Shown here: in pieces, positions 7,492 to 14,217 of the stretch
Layout: every line of letters starts with the position of its first letter
Position numbering within the stretch: position 1 is the stretch's first letter
Source: CAYFJO01 sp964343305
Lineage (GTDB): Bacteria > Planctomycetota > Planctomycetia > Pirellulales > Pirellulaceae
Direction of reading: 5' to 3'
Assembly: GCA_964343305.1 (NCBI GenBank)
Contig: CAYFJO010000275.1
Span: 1-14,518 of the forward strand
DNA length: 14,518 nucleotides
Notes under the pieces: generated by a model
What the model saw: only the letters and a program-made list of their open reading frames with translations
Told to the model about the DNA's origin: nothing
Databases searched by the model: none
Program-made: the position numbers and the translations under genes

Positions 7492-8568
7492 ATGCGCGAA
7501 ATGCTAGAGGAAAAGCTCAAACGCTACGAAGAACTTGAGCAACAGATGGCGGATCCTGAGGTGATGGTGAATTCGCATCGCATGGCGGCGGCTGCGCGCG
7601 AGCACGGCTCACTGTCAAAGCTCACACTAAAATACCGTCGCTTCAAACAGGTCGTCGACGAGCTAGCCGAGGTCAGCGTCATGGCCGAGAGCGATGACCC
7701 CGAGGAACGCGAATTGGCGGTCGGCGAGATTCCGGCATTAAAGGAAGAACGCGAATCGCTGTGGGAGGAGTTACTCGATTCAACGATCGGTGGCGAGGAC
7801 GCGAACCGTTCGCGATGCATCATGGAGATTCGTGCCGGAACGGGTGGCGATGAAGCAGCACTGTTTGCCCGCAATTTGTACGAGATGTACAAAAAACACG
7901 CGGAAGACAAACGGTGGAAGTTGGAAGTTGTCAATTCGAATTCAACGGAGCTTGGCGGCTTCAAGGAAATCTCTTTGACGTTTGAAGGCGAAGGAGTCTA
8001 CCGCGAGTTGCAATACGAAAGCGGTGGCCACCGTGTGCAGCGCGTGCCAGAAACCGAAGCCAAGGGACGAATTCACACATCCGCGGCCACGGTTGCGGTG
8101 TTGCCCGAGCCGGAAGACGTCGAAGTCGAATTGCATCAGGATGACTATACGGTTGAGCGTTATGCAGCAAGCTCGGGGCCGGGCGGCCAACATGTGAACA
8201 AGACGGCCTCGGCGGTTCGGCTGGTGCACAAAGAAACCAACATCATGGTCCAATGCGCCGACGAGCGTAGCCAGCATAAGAATCTCGCCCGCGCACTCCG
8301 GCTTCTGAAATCAAAGATTTATGAGAAGAAACGTGAGGAAGAAGCGAAGCGGCGGTCGGATCATCGCAAGTCCCTGGTCGGCAGCGGTGACCGAAGCCAG
8401 CGAATTCGCACCTACAATTTTCCGGAAAACCGAGTGACGGACCATCGGATCAATCTGACGCTTTATAAACTCGACCAAATCGTTGCGGGGGATTTGCAGC
8501 CCGTGACCGATGCGTTGATCGACTATGACCGCCAACAGATTCGCGGCGATATGGGCGATCTGGATTAG
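7492..8568 (+). CDS. prfA: Peptide chain release factor 1
   Basis: Release factor 1 recognises UAA and UAG stop codons and triggers peptide release. The 358-aa product has family length. The codon-recognition tripeptide is PET in RVPETEAKGRIHTS (the P-x-T class of RF1, not the SPF of RF2), and the peptidyl-hydrolase loop is SSGPGGQHVNKTAS with the GGQ glutamine. Other diagnostic segments are IMEIRAGTGGDEAALFA and DERSQHKN. The start ATG at 7492 has only a weak upstream purine stretch (GGATAG). The next gene but one encodes PrmC, which methylates the GGQ glutamine, so enzyme and substrate are in one cluster. Confidence 0.97.
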   Translation: MREMLEEKLKRYEELEQQMADPEVMVNSHRMAAAAREHGSLSKLTLKYRRFKQVVDELAEVSVMAESDDPEERELAVGEIPALKEERESLWEELLDSTIGGEDANRSRCIMEIRAGTGGDEAALFARNLYEMYKKHAEDKRWKLEVVNSNSTELGGFKEISLTFEGEGVYRELQYESGGHRVQRVPETEAKGRIHTSAATVAVLPEPEDVEVELHQDDYTVERYAASSGPGGQHVNKTASAVRLVHKETNIMVQCADERSQHKNLARALRLLKSKIYEKKREEEAKRRSDHRKSLVGSGDRSQRIRTYNFPENRVTDHRINLTLYKLDQIVAGDLQPVTDALIDYDRQQIRGDMGDLD

Positions 8569-8580
8569 TTGTCGTGCCAT

Positions 8581-8640
8581 GTAGGACGGATTGCCAACCC
8601 GTCACACCACTTCATCGGACGGATCGGCAATCCGTCCTAC
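8581..8640. repeat. REP/BIME-like inverted-repeat element 2 between prfA and prmC
   Basis: Arm 8581-8603 (starting GTAGGACGGATTGCC) and arm 8618-8640 are inverted copies matching at 21 of 23 positions, with a 14-bp spacer. Each arm also folds internally: GACGG/CCGTC on the left and GACGGAT/ATCCGTC on the right. It fills most of the 86-bp gap between prfA and prmC, so it would form a strong hairpin in the shared transcript and may act as a terminator or mRNA stabiliser. A frame in phase with prmC runs through it from GTG 8574. Confidence 0.8.
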
Positions 8641-8654
8641 GGCCAGGTGCCAAC

Positions 8655-9536
8655 ATGCCGGACTCCGAAACGTGGACCGTCGGACGTCTGTTGAATTGGA
8701 CGACGGACTATCTCAAGCAGCGCGGTGTCGAGAATCCGCGGCTTGACGCGGAAATCTTGTTGGCCGAGGCACGTGGTTGTGAGCGCATTGCCTTGTACAC
8801 CGACTTCGACGTCGAAGCGAAAGACGCGGTTCGAGATCGCTTTCGCGGGCTTGTTCAAATGCGAGCGGAAGGAAAACCAGTCGCCTATCTCGTCGGCCAT
8901 CGCGAGTTTTATTCGCTCGATTTTCGTGTGACGCCCGACGTTCTCATCCCGCGCCCGGAGACGGAATTCCTGGTCATGTCCATGATCGATGCGGCAAAGT
9001 CGCTTGCTGGAACGACGCCAATCGAAGTCGCCGACGTTGGGACGGGCAGCGGCATCATTGCCGTTTGCGCGGCGAAGCATGTTGCCGGTTGCAGCGTGAC
9101 CGCGATCGATGTCAGCGAAGCGGCACTTGATGTTGCACGCGGCAACGCCAGCAAACATGGAGTGGCGGACCACATCGATTTTATTACGAGCGACTTGCTC
9201 GATGACATTGGCCGCGACAAACGATTTCACATCATCGCCAGCAATCCGCCCTACGTGTCCGAAGAAGAATACGAAACGCTGCCACGCAACGTTCGTGACT
9301 TCGAGCCGCGTATTGCGTTGACTGCCGGAACGCAGGGAACCGATGTCATTGCAAGATTGATCCCGCAAGCAGCGGGGCGGCTTTATGATGGAGGCTGGTT
9401 GTTCGTCGAGATTAGCCCTCAAATCGAAGAGATTGTTCGCGACATAGTGGCGGACAACGACTTGCTGGAGTCGCAACCGACCGTGAAAGATCTGGCTGGA
9501 TTGGCACGCGTGATTATCGCTAGGCGGACGCCTTGA
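8655..9536 (+). CDS. prmC: Peptide chain release factor N5-glutamine methyltransferase
   Basis: PrmC transfers a methyl group from S-adenosylmethionine to the GGQ glutamine of release factors, raising termination efficiency. The product is 293 aa from ATG 8655 (AGGTG just upstream), normal for the family. It has an N-terminal helical domain with TVGRLLNWTTDYLKQRGVENP and DAEILLA, then the Rossmann methyltransferase fold: PRPETEFLV, SAM-binding VADVGTGSGIIAVCAA, and the catalytic NPPY in ASNPPYVSEEEYETLP, which holds the glutamine side chain. GTG 8574 would add 27 residues read from a repeat element, and I reject it. The 3' end overlaps the convergent GGDEF-like gene by 17 bp. Confidence 0.95.
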   Translation: MPDSETWTVGRLLNWTTDYLKQRGVENPRLDAEILLAEARGCERIALYTDFDVEAKDAVRDRFRGLVQMRAEGKPVAYLVGHREFYSLDFRVTPDVLIPRPETEFLVMSMIDAAKSLAGTTPIEVADVGTGSGIIAVCAAKHVAGCSVTAIDVSEAALDVARGNASKHGVADHIDFITSDLLDDIGRDKRFHIIASNPPYVSEEEYETLPRNVRDFEPRIALTAGTQGTDVIARLIPQAAGRLYDGGWLFVEISPQIEEIVRDIVADNDLLESQPTVKDLAGLARVIIARRTP

Positions 9537-10758
9537 CTTCGAAGGTCGTCGCACCCTCTTCTTCGTTCCAAACAACGGTACGGTTGCCGCCGATGCGATT
9601 GCCCTCGTCCAGAGCACGTTGCAGATTCTCAAAGACGTCGGACACCGAGTCGTCCCCGCGAAACTGGCCGACGACACATCGCGCGGTGACCTTGATTTCA
9701 TTCTCGTTGAAGTCAAATCCCATCGCAAAAATCTGCTCTCGGATTCTTTCAACCATCTCGGCTGCATCTTCTGCGCTCGTCTCTCCAAAAAACAGGGCGA
9801 ACATCTGCCCAGCAAAGCGCGCGACCGAGTGAATGCTGGATTCTGCCTCGGCAAAGCGACAGAGTTCGTGAGCCAATTCCACAATGACCTGGTCACCCGC
9901 TTTGATTCCCCATTGCTGATTGACTCCGACAAAGTAGTCAACATCAATCAACGCCATACAAGCGGCTTGGGTTGGGCGCGGCTCTTCTTGCCACCAGTAA
10001 GACACCCGAGACTCGATCCCCAATCGATTGTCACAGCCAGTTTTCGTATCCAATTTGACCGCTTCGCAACCATCCTCTTGAAGGCGGTCTGCTGCAATCG
10101 CGATTGCCAGGATCGACTCGATCTCGTCACGAAGTCGATGGATGTGAGCGGTCAACTCGCAAAGTCTCGTAATGAGTTCTTGGACGCTGTTAAAGAGGTC
10201 GTTCTCAAAGTCGAGCGTTCTGATTTTCTCCATAGTCGCTGTCAAGTGTTCGCGGTGTTCAACTAGAATGCAACACAATTCCTGCTCGCCCTCGCCGGAC
10301 GTTTCCGAAGCGTTGTCCAAAACGTTCGTTACATCCTCTAAACCATCCACCCATTGGCCATGTAGTGATTCGATGTCGCGGGTCAATTCGACAGCCGCCT
10401 TGGTTTCCAAACTCAGATCAAAGTCTCGGGCACGATCGTCCAGCGGTATCAACTTTGAGAGAGTTTCCGCGCATTGATACCGCACGTACAAAGCGGACGC
10501 TTCAACCGACGAGGCGGGATCAAGTCCGAATGGATCGATTGATGCACGCCAATGTTCGGGGAATAGATTCGCTTCGCCGTGCAGTTCCTGGTCCGGTTCT
10601 GGATCATTGCCACCAGGGGCGTTTAGCGGGACGGCCGGCTCTGTGACCCCGCGTCTCGTGGGCACGCTCTTTGGTTGCGGCGTCCACCGCGCATAAAGGA
10701 ACCCCAACGCGAGATGGAAAAACGCGATGAACACAATCAAGAGAAAAAAACCGGTCAT
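9520..10758 (-). CDS. Membrane-anchored protein with degenerate GGDEF domain
   Basis: This 412-aa protein (ATG 10758) has one N-terminal membrane helix (MTGFFLLIVFIAFFHLALGF), a Pro-rich linker, a helical middle of about 70-235 and a GGDEF-type domain from about 237 (DTKTGCDNRLG, the usual DxLTGxxNR entry) to about 400. D272 in LIDVDYF, N280 and the GD at 288-289 are kept, so the substrate pocket is partly intact. The signature, normally RYGGDEF, reads RFAGQMF (314-320), so the second metal ligand and the catalytic acidic residue are gone, and no RxxD inhibitory site precedes it. It is therefore probably not an active diguanylate cyclase but a GTP or c-di-GMP sensor or a structural regulator; this is inference. 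It is divergent from a Flp pilin gene. In-frame starts further upstream (ATG 10815, GTG 10842) are possible but would put a polar stretch before the membrane helix. Confidence 0.85.
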   Translation of the reverse strand: MTGFFLLIVFIAFFHLALGFLYARWTPQPKSVPTRRGVTEPAVPLNAPGGNDPEPDQELHGEANLFPEHWRASIDPFGLDPASSVEASALYVRYQCAETLSKLIPLDDRARDFDLSLETKAAVELTRDIESLHGQWVDGLEDVTNVLDNASETSGEGEQELCCILVEHREHLTATMEKIRTLDFENDLFNSVQELITRLCELTAHIHRLRDEIESILAIAIAADRLQEDGCEAVKLDTKTGCDNRLGIESRVSYWWQEEPRPTQAACMALIDVDYFVGVNQQWGIKAGDQVIVELAHELCRFAEAESSIHSVARFAGQMFALFFGETSAEDAAEMVERIREQIFAMGFDFNENEIKVTARCVVGQFRGDDSVSDVFENLQRALDEGNRIGGNRTVVWNEEEGATTFEVKASA

Positions 10759-11050
10759 TGCCCCAAGCCTACCCTGTTCGCAACCGAATCGGATGAACGT
10801 GCCGTACGAAACCATAGGTTGCCCGCCCACCGGAGCCGGCACTTCGACGGATTTAAGATGCGCAATCGTATTGGTCTTGCCGAATACGCAAATTATTTAG
10901 AACGCACGATTAAGTTTCACGTCGCAAAAGTTGAGTTTTCGAATCCCCCCTTTGTAGTGATGGCCTACATTTTGGATGTTCGTCCTAAAGTGACAACGGT
11001 TGTCACGGCAATCCGCGGGCAAATTCTCTAGCAGAAGGTAGTCAGCCAAA
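10759..11050. other. Divergent regulatory region between GGDEF-like gene and pilin gene
   Basis: This 292-bp gap separates two divergent starts and should hold both promoters. I see a perfect 17-bp palindrome near the pilin side (10990-11006) and an AT-rich stretch around 10885-10920, but no convincing -35/-10 or sigma-54 box. No small gene is supported. Confidence 0.5.
10990..11006. promoter_or_regulatory. Perfect 8-bp inverted repeat (probable operator) upstream of Flp pilin
   Basis: GTGACAAC-G-GTTGTCAC is a perfect 17-bp palindrome 44 bp before the pilin start. This is the size and symmetry expected for a dimeric repressor or activator site. A short 1-nt centre makes an RNA hairpin unlikely. 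The regulator is unknown. Confidence 0.5.
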
Positions 11051-11263
11051 GTGTTTGGAAAACTAGCTAAACGTTTGAAGCGTTTCCTTGCGGACGAGGA
11101 TGGACCGACAACGGTCGAATACTCTGTGATGATCATGGTGATCATCTTGGGATGTGTGACAGGTGCAAGGATCATCGGCGAGGCATGCAATTCCACATTT
11201 GACGAGACAGCAAGCGGCATAAAAAAAGGGCTTGACGCACACAATCACAACCAAACCAATTGA
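11051..11263 (+). CDS. Flp/Fap-type pilin (type IVb prepilin)
   Basis: This 70-aa prepilin starts at GTG 11051 with AGAAGG 12 nt upstream. The basic leader MFGKLAKRLKRFLADEDG is followed by the Flp processing site G18/PTTVEY, with the conserved Glu at +5 and Tyr at +6, then the hydrophobic assembly helix SVMIMVIILGCVTGARIIG. The C-terminus is a short polar tail ending in His/Asn residues, slightly longer than in many Flp pilins. Flp pilins are cleaved by a prepilin peptidase and assembled by a Tad machine into adhesive pili. No tad, rcp or peptidase gene is nearby, so this is an orphan pilin that would need a machine encoded elsewhere. It is followed after 71 bp by the HAMP-like protein gene, probably in one transcript. 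Confidence 0.88.
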   Translation: MFGKLAKRLKRFLADEDGPTTVEYSVMIMVIILGCVTGARIIGEACNSTFDETASGIKKGLDAHNHNQTN

Positions 11264-11334
11264 TCAGCGGCAATAAGCTGCATGGGGCAATCACCGGGCG
11301 TTATAAGCTTTTAAAGAGTGTAAAGGGCTGAGCC

Positions 11335-11820
11335 ATGAAAAAATTCAAACGTTCAAAACTGTTTATCGATCCACGTGTCCAAGGTGCAATTCTGGCACGA
11401 ATTGTGAGTTACTGGGTTTGCTGTGTGCTCTTTATTACGCTGCCCATGTTAATCATGACAGTGGTCAGCGAACCGGATTTGACCTTCGGCGCCCACCTTG
11501 GCGTGGTGTGGCAAAGCGCCGGCCCATTATTGACAGCGACCGTCTTGTTGCTGCCGCTTGCCATTTATGATGTGCTGAAGCTGACGAACAAATTCGCCGG
11601 CCCGGTTTATCGCTTCCGTCGAGAACTGTCCCGGATGGCACGAGGCGAAGAGGTCCAAGCGATCGAATTCCGCGGCAAGGATTTCTGGAATGACTTGGCC
11701 GATTCCTATAACTTGCTTCTCGAACGATTGCAGTCGAGCGACGACGTGAATGAACGCCGCGAGCAAATCGCTTCAGAAGACGAAGACGTGGAATCGATGG
11801 CGACGAGCGCGGCGGAATAA
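11335..11820 (+). CDS. Two-TM protein with HAMP-like cytoplasmic helix, no output domain
   Basis: The 161-aa product has two membrane segments (about residues 20-44, YWVCCVLFITLPMLIMTVV, and 62-80, GPLLTATVLLLPLAIYDV). Next comes a HAMP-like region, KFAGPVYRFRRELSRMARGE...IEFRGKDFWNDLADSYNLLLERL (about 86-132), and an acidic tail. The N-terminal DPRVQGAILAR precedes the first helix. HAMP units normally relay signals to kinase, cyclase or chemoreceptor domains, but here the protein ends right after it, so it may work by pairing with another membrane protein. Its place 71 bp behind the pilin gene suggests a role in pilus function or its sensing. No periplasmic sensor domain is present: the loop between helices is only about 17 residues. 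The family is recognisable as HAMP-like; the function is unknown. Confidence 0.8.
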   Translation: MKKFKRSKLFIDPRVQGAILARIVSYWVCCVLFITLPMLIMTVVSEPDLTFGAHLGVVWQSAGPLLTATVLLLPLAIYDVLKLTNKFAGPVYRFRRELSRMARGEEVQAIEFRGKDFWNDLADSYNLLLERLQSSDDVNERREQIASEDEDVESMATSAAE

Positions 11821-11821
11821 A

Positions 11822-13045
11822 TCAGCCGGCTTGTTCTTCGTAGAGCGGCGATTCCAAGGCAAGTTCGTCCAGCATTCCTTGCAATTGCGTTTCCAACTGA
11901 GCCATCAGTGGATCGACCTTGGCACTTTTGTCGCGTTTGGGATCGACTTCAATCGCTTCGCCGACGTCGATCACGGCCTTGAGATGGCCATGAATCCTGG
12001 CCTGGTCGAATAGGTCCTCGTCAAATCTCTCCACCGTTTCCAGCATGCGGTCGCCCGACGGCCGCTCGTCAAGATAGTCAGGCGGATAGCACGAAACCTG
12101 CTGGGCCAAGTAAATGTCGGCCAAGTGCCGCCAACGCAGATCGCGTTCTGTCTGACTCAACTCTCCCCGAATCATGTCAGGCATGATTTTCATACGGATC
12201 GCCTTCACTCGCGGCACCACGCCGCCTTGCTGTGGTTGGCCCAGCCAGTGGATTTCCAGCGGTTGTAGAATTCGGTCAATCAACTTTTTCAGCCGCTCGT
12301 GGAGCGAACCAACCTGGGGCCCACCAAAATATTCCAGTTCCTTCAACGAGAGCAACGCCATGCCCAACTTCTTAATCCGCTCCATCAACGGCAGATCATT
12401 TTGTGGCTGCCAGGTCAAGCGATGTTCGATATCCGTCAGTACCGGATCCACCGCTTTCCGCAGATCACCCTCAAAAAAATACTTGACCGCGACCGGGTGA
12501 ATCACCACCTTGCTGGCGTTTCGTTTCGCACGCTTCTTTGCCGCGGTCCGGGCAATGAACGCCACGCCATCCAACAGCGCGTGAAGCCGATCGTTGGTCC
12601 GCGTCGTCGATCCCTCGGGAAAAATCAACAGCGGACGTTCGCCCGATTCCAAAATATCGACGGCCACGTTGATGGCTTGCCGGTCAATCCCTTCCCGATT
12701 GACGCTGAATGCACCCAGGGCACGCAGCGCCCATCGATTGAACCAACCCTGGTTGAACAAATGCCAACTTGCCATGCCGTACGCCAGGCACTTCGCTTCC
12801 TTCATCAGCCATCCCATGGCAATCGGATCAGCCGTACGACAGTGATTCGGCGTCAACATAATGCTGTGACCGGCGTCTAACGATGCCCGCAGCCGGTCCG
12901 CGTTGCGCACTTCACCGTTCACTACGCCCTCGGATTTTCTCATGTGCCATGCAAAGAAGTTGGTCTTGAGAATGCAATTGATAACAAACGAACCACGGGT
13001 TGGTGGAATGAACTTGTATTCTCTTTCGATATGAATGTCTTGCAT
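11822..13045 (-). CDS. PlsC-type 1-acyl-glycerol-3-phosphate acyltransferase-like protein with long C-terminal extension
   Basis: This 407-aa protein (ATG 13045) belongs to the glycerolipid acyltransferase superfamily. The four motifs are present: NHCRTAD (catalytic His68 and Asp73), GAFSVNREG (111-119), FPEGSTTR (142-149) and HPVAVKY (183-189). These families transfer acyl chains to lysophosphatidate or similar acceptors in the cytoplasmic membrane. The acyltransferase domain occupies about residues 35-200. The remaining 200 residues (for example RWRHLADIYLAQQVSCYPPDYLDERPSGDRMLETVERFDEDL) are an extension not seen in ordinary PlsC, so the acceptor may differ from lysophosphatidate. I see no strong membrane helix. 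Clear RBS is lacking at 13045; a GTG at 13114 would add 23 residues read through a repeat element and is rejected. Its stop lies 1 bp from the stop of the HAMP-like gene. Confidence 0.88.
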   Translation of the reverse strand: MQDIHIEREYKFIPPTRGSFVINCILKTNFFAWHMRKSEGVVNGEVRNADRLRASLDAGHSIMLTPNHCRTADPIAMGWLMKEAKCLAYGMASWHLFNQGWFNRWALRALGAFSVNREGIDRQAINVAVDILESGERPLLIFPEGSTTRTNDRLHALLDGVAFIARTAAKKRAKRNASKVVIHPVAVKYFFEGDLRKAVDPVLTDIEHRLTWQPQNDLPLMERIKKLGMALLSLKELEYFGGPQVGSLHERLKKLIDRILQPLEIHWLGQPQQGGVVPRVKAIRMKIMPDMIRGELSQTERDLRWRHLADIYLAQQVSCYPPDYLDERPSGDRMLETVERFDEDLFDQARIHGHLKAVIDVGEAIEVDPKRDKSAKVDPLMAQLETQLQGMLDELALESPLYEEQAG

Positions 13046-13052
13046 GGTGTCG

Positions 13053-13112
13053 TTGCACAAGCGTCCCCGCTTGTGTTCTTCAAACAATCCCGACAAACGA
13101 GACGCTTGCCCC
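13053..13112. repeat. REP/BIME-like inverted-repeat element 3 upstream of the acyltransferase gene
   Basis: CACAAGCG (13056-13063) and CGCTTGTG (13068-13075) form a perfect 8-bp hairpin with a 4-nt loop. An inverted, partly diverged copy of this arm follows at 13092-13112, with CAAACG/CGCTTG as its own stem. The arms share CAAGCGTC and a TTGT end in inverted orientation. The architecture is the same as in the elements at 678-748 and 8581-8640, although the sequence is different. Confidence 0.6.
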
Positions 13113-13273
13113 ACGGCTTGAGTTATGACGCAATGAACAACTGTGGAAATCTATCCCGAAGAGTGCGAAGAATCAATCGGGTTTTTGCATCGTTCCGCGG
13201 TCAATGGGATTTGAGCTGAATGATTTGCCTCTTTTGGACCGAATCCAATTGTAGGTGGAAGGTTGCGAATACC

Positions 13274-14215
13274 ATGGCTCAGCTAAAGAAAAAACTGGTT
13301 CGCCCCACGCTGAACAATCGCGGCGATTCGGCTCAGCGATGGACGGCGTCGTTTGCGGATTATCTGCGAAGCGAATGCCACTTGGCGGAAAATACCGTAG
13401 CGGCCTATTCGCGCGACTTGCGGCACTTTCGCGAGTGGCTGGGCGGCAAGTCGATTCCGACGCTGACAATCCAGCAACTGTCCGACTTTGTCGGTTGGCT
13501 GCACGCCCGCCAGCTTGCCCCGGCCAGCATCGCTCGTCACATCGTGGCGGTGAAGATGTTTTTTCGCTACCTGCAGCTCGAAGGAATTGTCAAAGACAAT
13601 CCGGTCGAATTGTTGGGCAGCCGGAAACTCTGGCAACGCGTCCCGGATGTCATGTCGCCGCAACTCGTGCAACGGTTGTTAGAAGCACCGCAGCAAAGCG
13701 ACGCGTATTCGCAGCGGGACCGGGCGATGTTGGAGTTGATGTATGCGACGGGTTGCCGGGCATCCGAAGTGTCGAACATGAGCGTAAACGACGTGCACTT
13801 GGACGAAGGTTTTTGCTTGTGCAAGGGCAAGGGGAACAAGCAGCGGTTGGTGCCGATCGGAGAAAACGCGATCGAGGCAATTCACACTTATCTCGAAACC
13901 GATCGTGCCAAGTTGGTTGCCAATGTGAGTTCGCCGCCGCCTTGGGTTTTTGTATCGAGAAGCGGCCGGCAACTTCGTCGCGAAGCGATCTGGGAGCTTG
14001 TCAAGAAGTACATCGCACGGGTTGGCGGGCCATCGACCATCAGTCCGCACACGTTGCGTCACAGTTTCGCCACACATCTGCTGTCAGGCGGCGCGGACCT
14101 GCGCCGCGTCCAGGAGATGCTGGGGCACGCGAGCATTGCCACCACGCAAATCTACACACATGTAGATCAAACGCGTCTAAAGAAAATCCACGAGCAATTT
14201 CATCCGCGGGGATGA
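13274..14215 (+). CDS. xerD: Tyrosine recombinase XerD
   Basis: XerD acts with XerC at dif to resolve chromosome dimers. The 313-aa product starts at ATG 13274 behind GGAAGG. The N-terminal SAM-like core-binding domain (about 20-105; FADYLRSECHLAENTVAAYSRDL) and the catalytic domain have all active residues: R162 (ATGCRASEV), K186 (GKGNKQR), H259 and R262 (SPHTLRHSFATHLL), H285 (LGHASIATTQ) and nucleophile Y294 (IYTHV). The ending, RLKKIHEQFHPRG, and the segment DNPVELLGSRKLWQR are closer to XerD than to XerC. The neighbourhood has no phage or integron traits, so it is a housekeeping recombinase and not an integrase. It ends 2 bp before the convergent ExbD-like gene. Confidence 0.93.
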   Translation: MAQLKKKLVRPTLNNRGDSAQRWTASFADYLRSECHLAENTVAAYSRDLRHFREWLGGKSIPTLTIQQLSDFVGWLHARQLAPASIARHIVAVKMFFRYLQLEGIVKDNPVELLGSRKLWQRVPDVMSPQLVQRLLEAPQQSDAYSQRDRAMLELMYATGCRASEVSNMSVNDVHLDEGFCLCKGKGNKQRLVPIGENAIEAIHTYLETDRAKLVANVSSPPPWVFVSRSGRQLRREAIWELVKKYIARVGGPSTISPHTLRHSFATHLLSGGADLRRVQEMLGHASIATTQIYTHVDQTRLKKIHEQFHPRG

Positions 14216-14217
14216 GT

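Noticed and set aside
8637..9947. 436-codon open frame on the minus strand across prmC and the end of the GGDEF-like gene
   Set aside because: It runs antisense to prmC, which has the full motif set, and its translation shows no domain, only Arg/Ser-rich composition typical of a shadow frame.
13274..14215. Tyrosine recombinase as a sign of an integron, prophage or genomic island
   Set aside because: The protein has XerD length and C-terminal signature, and there are no attachment-site repeats, tRNA gene or phage genes around it.
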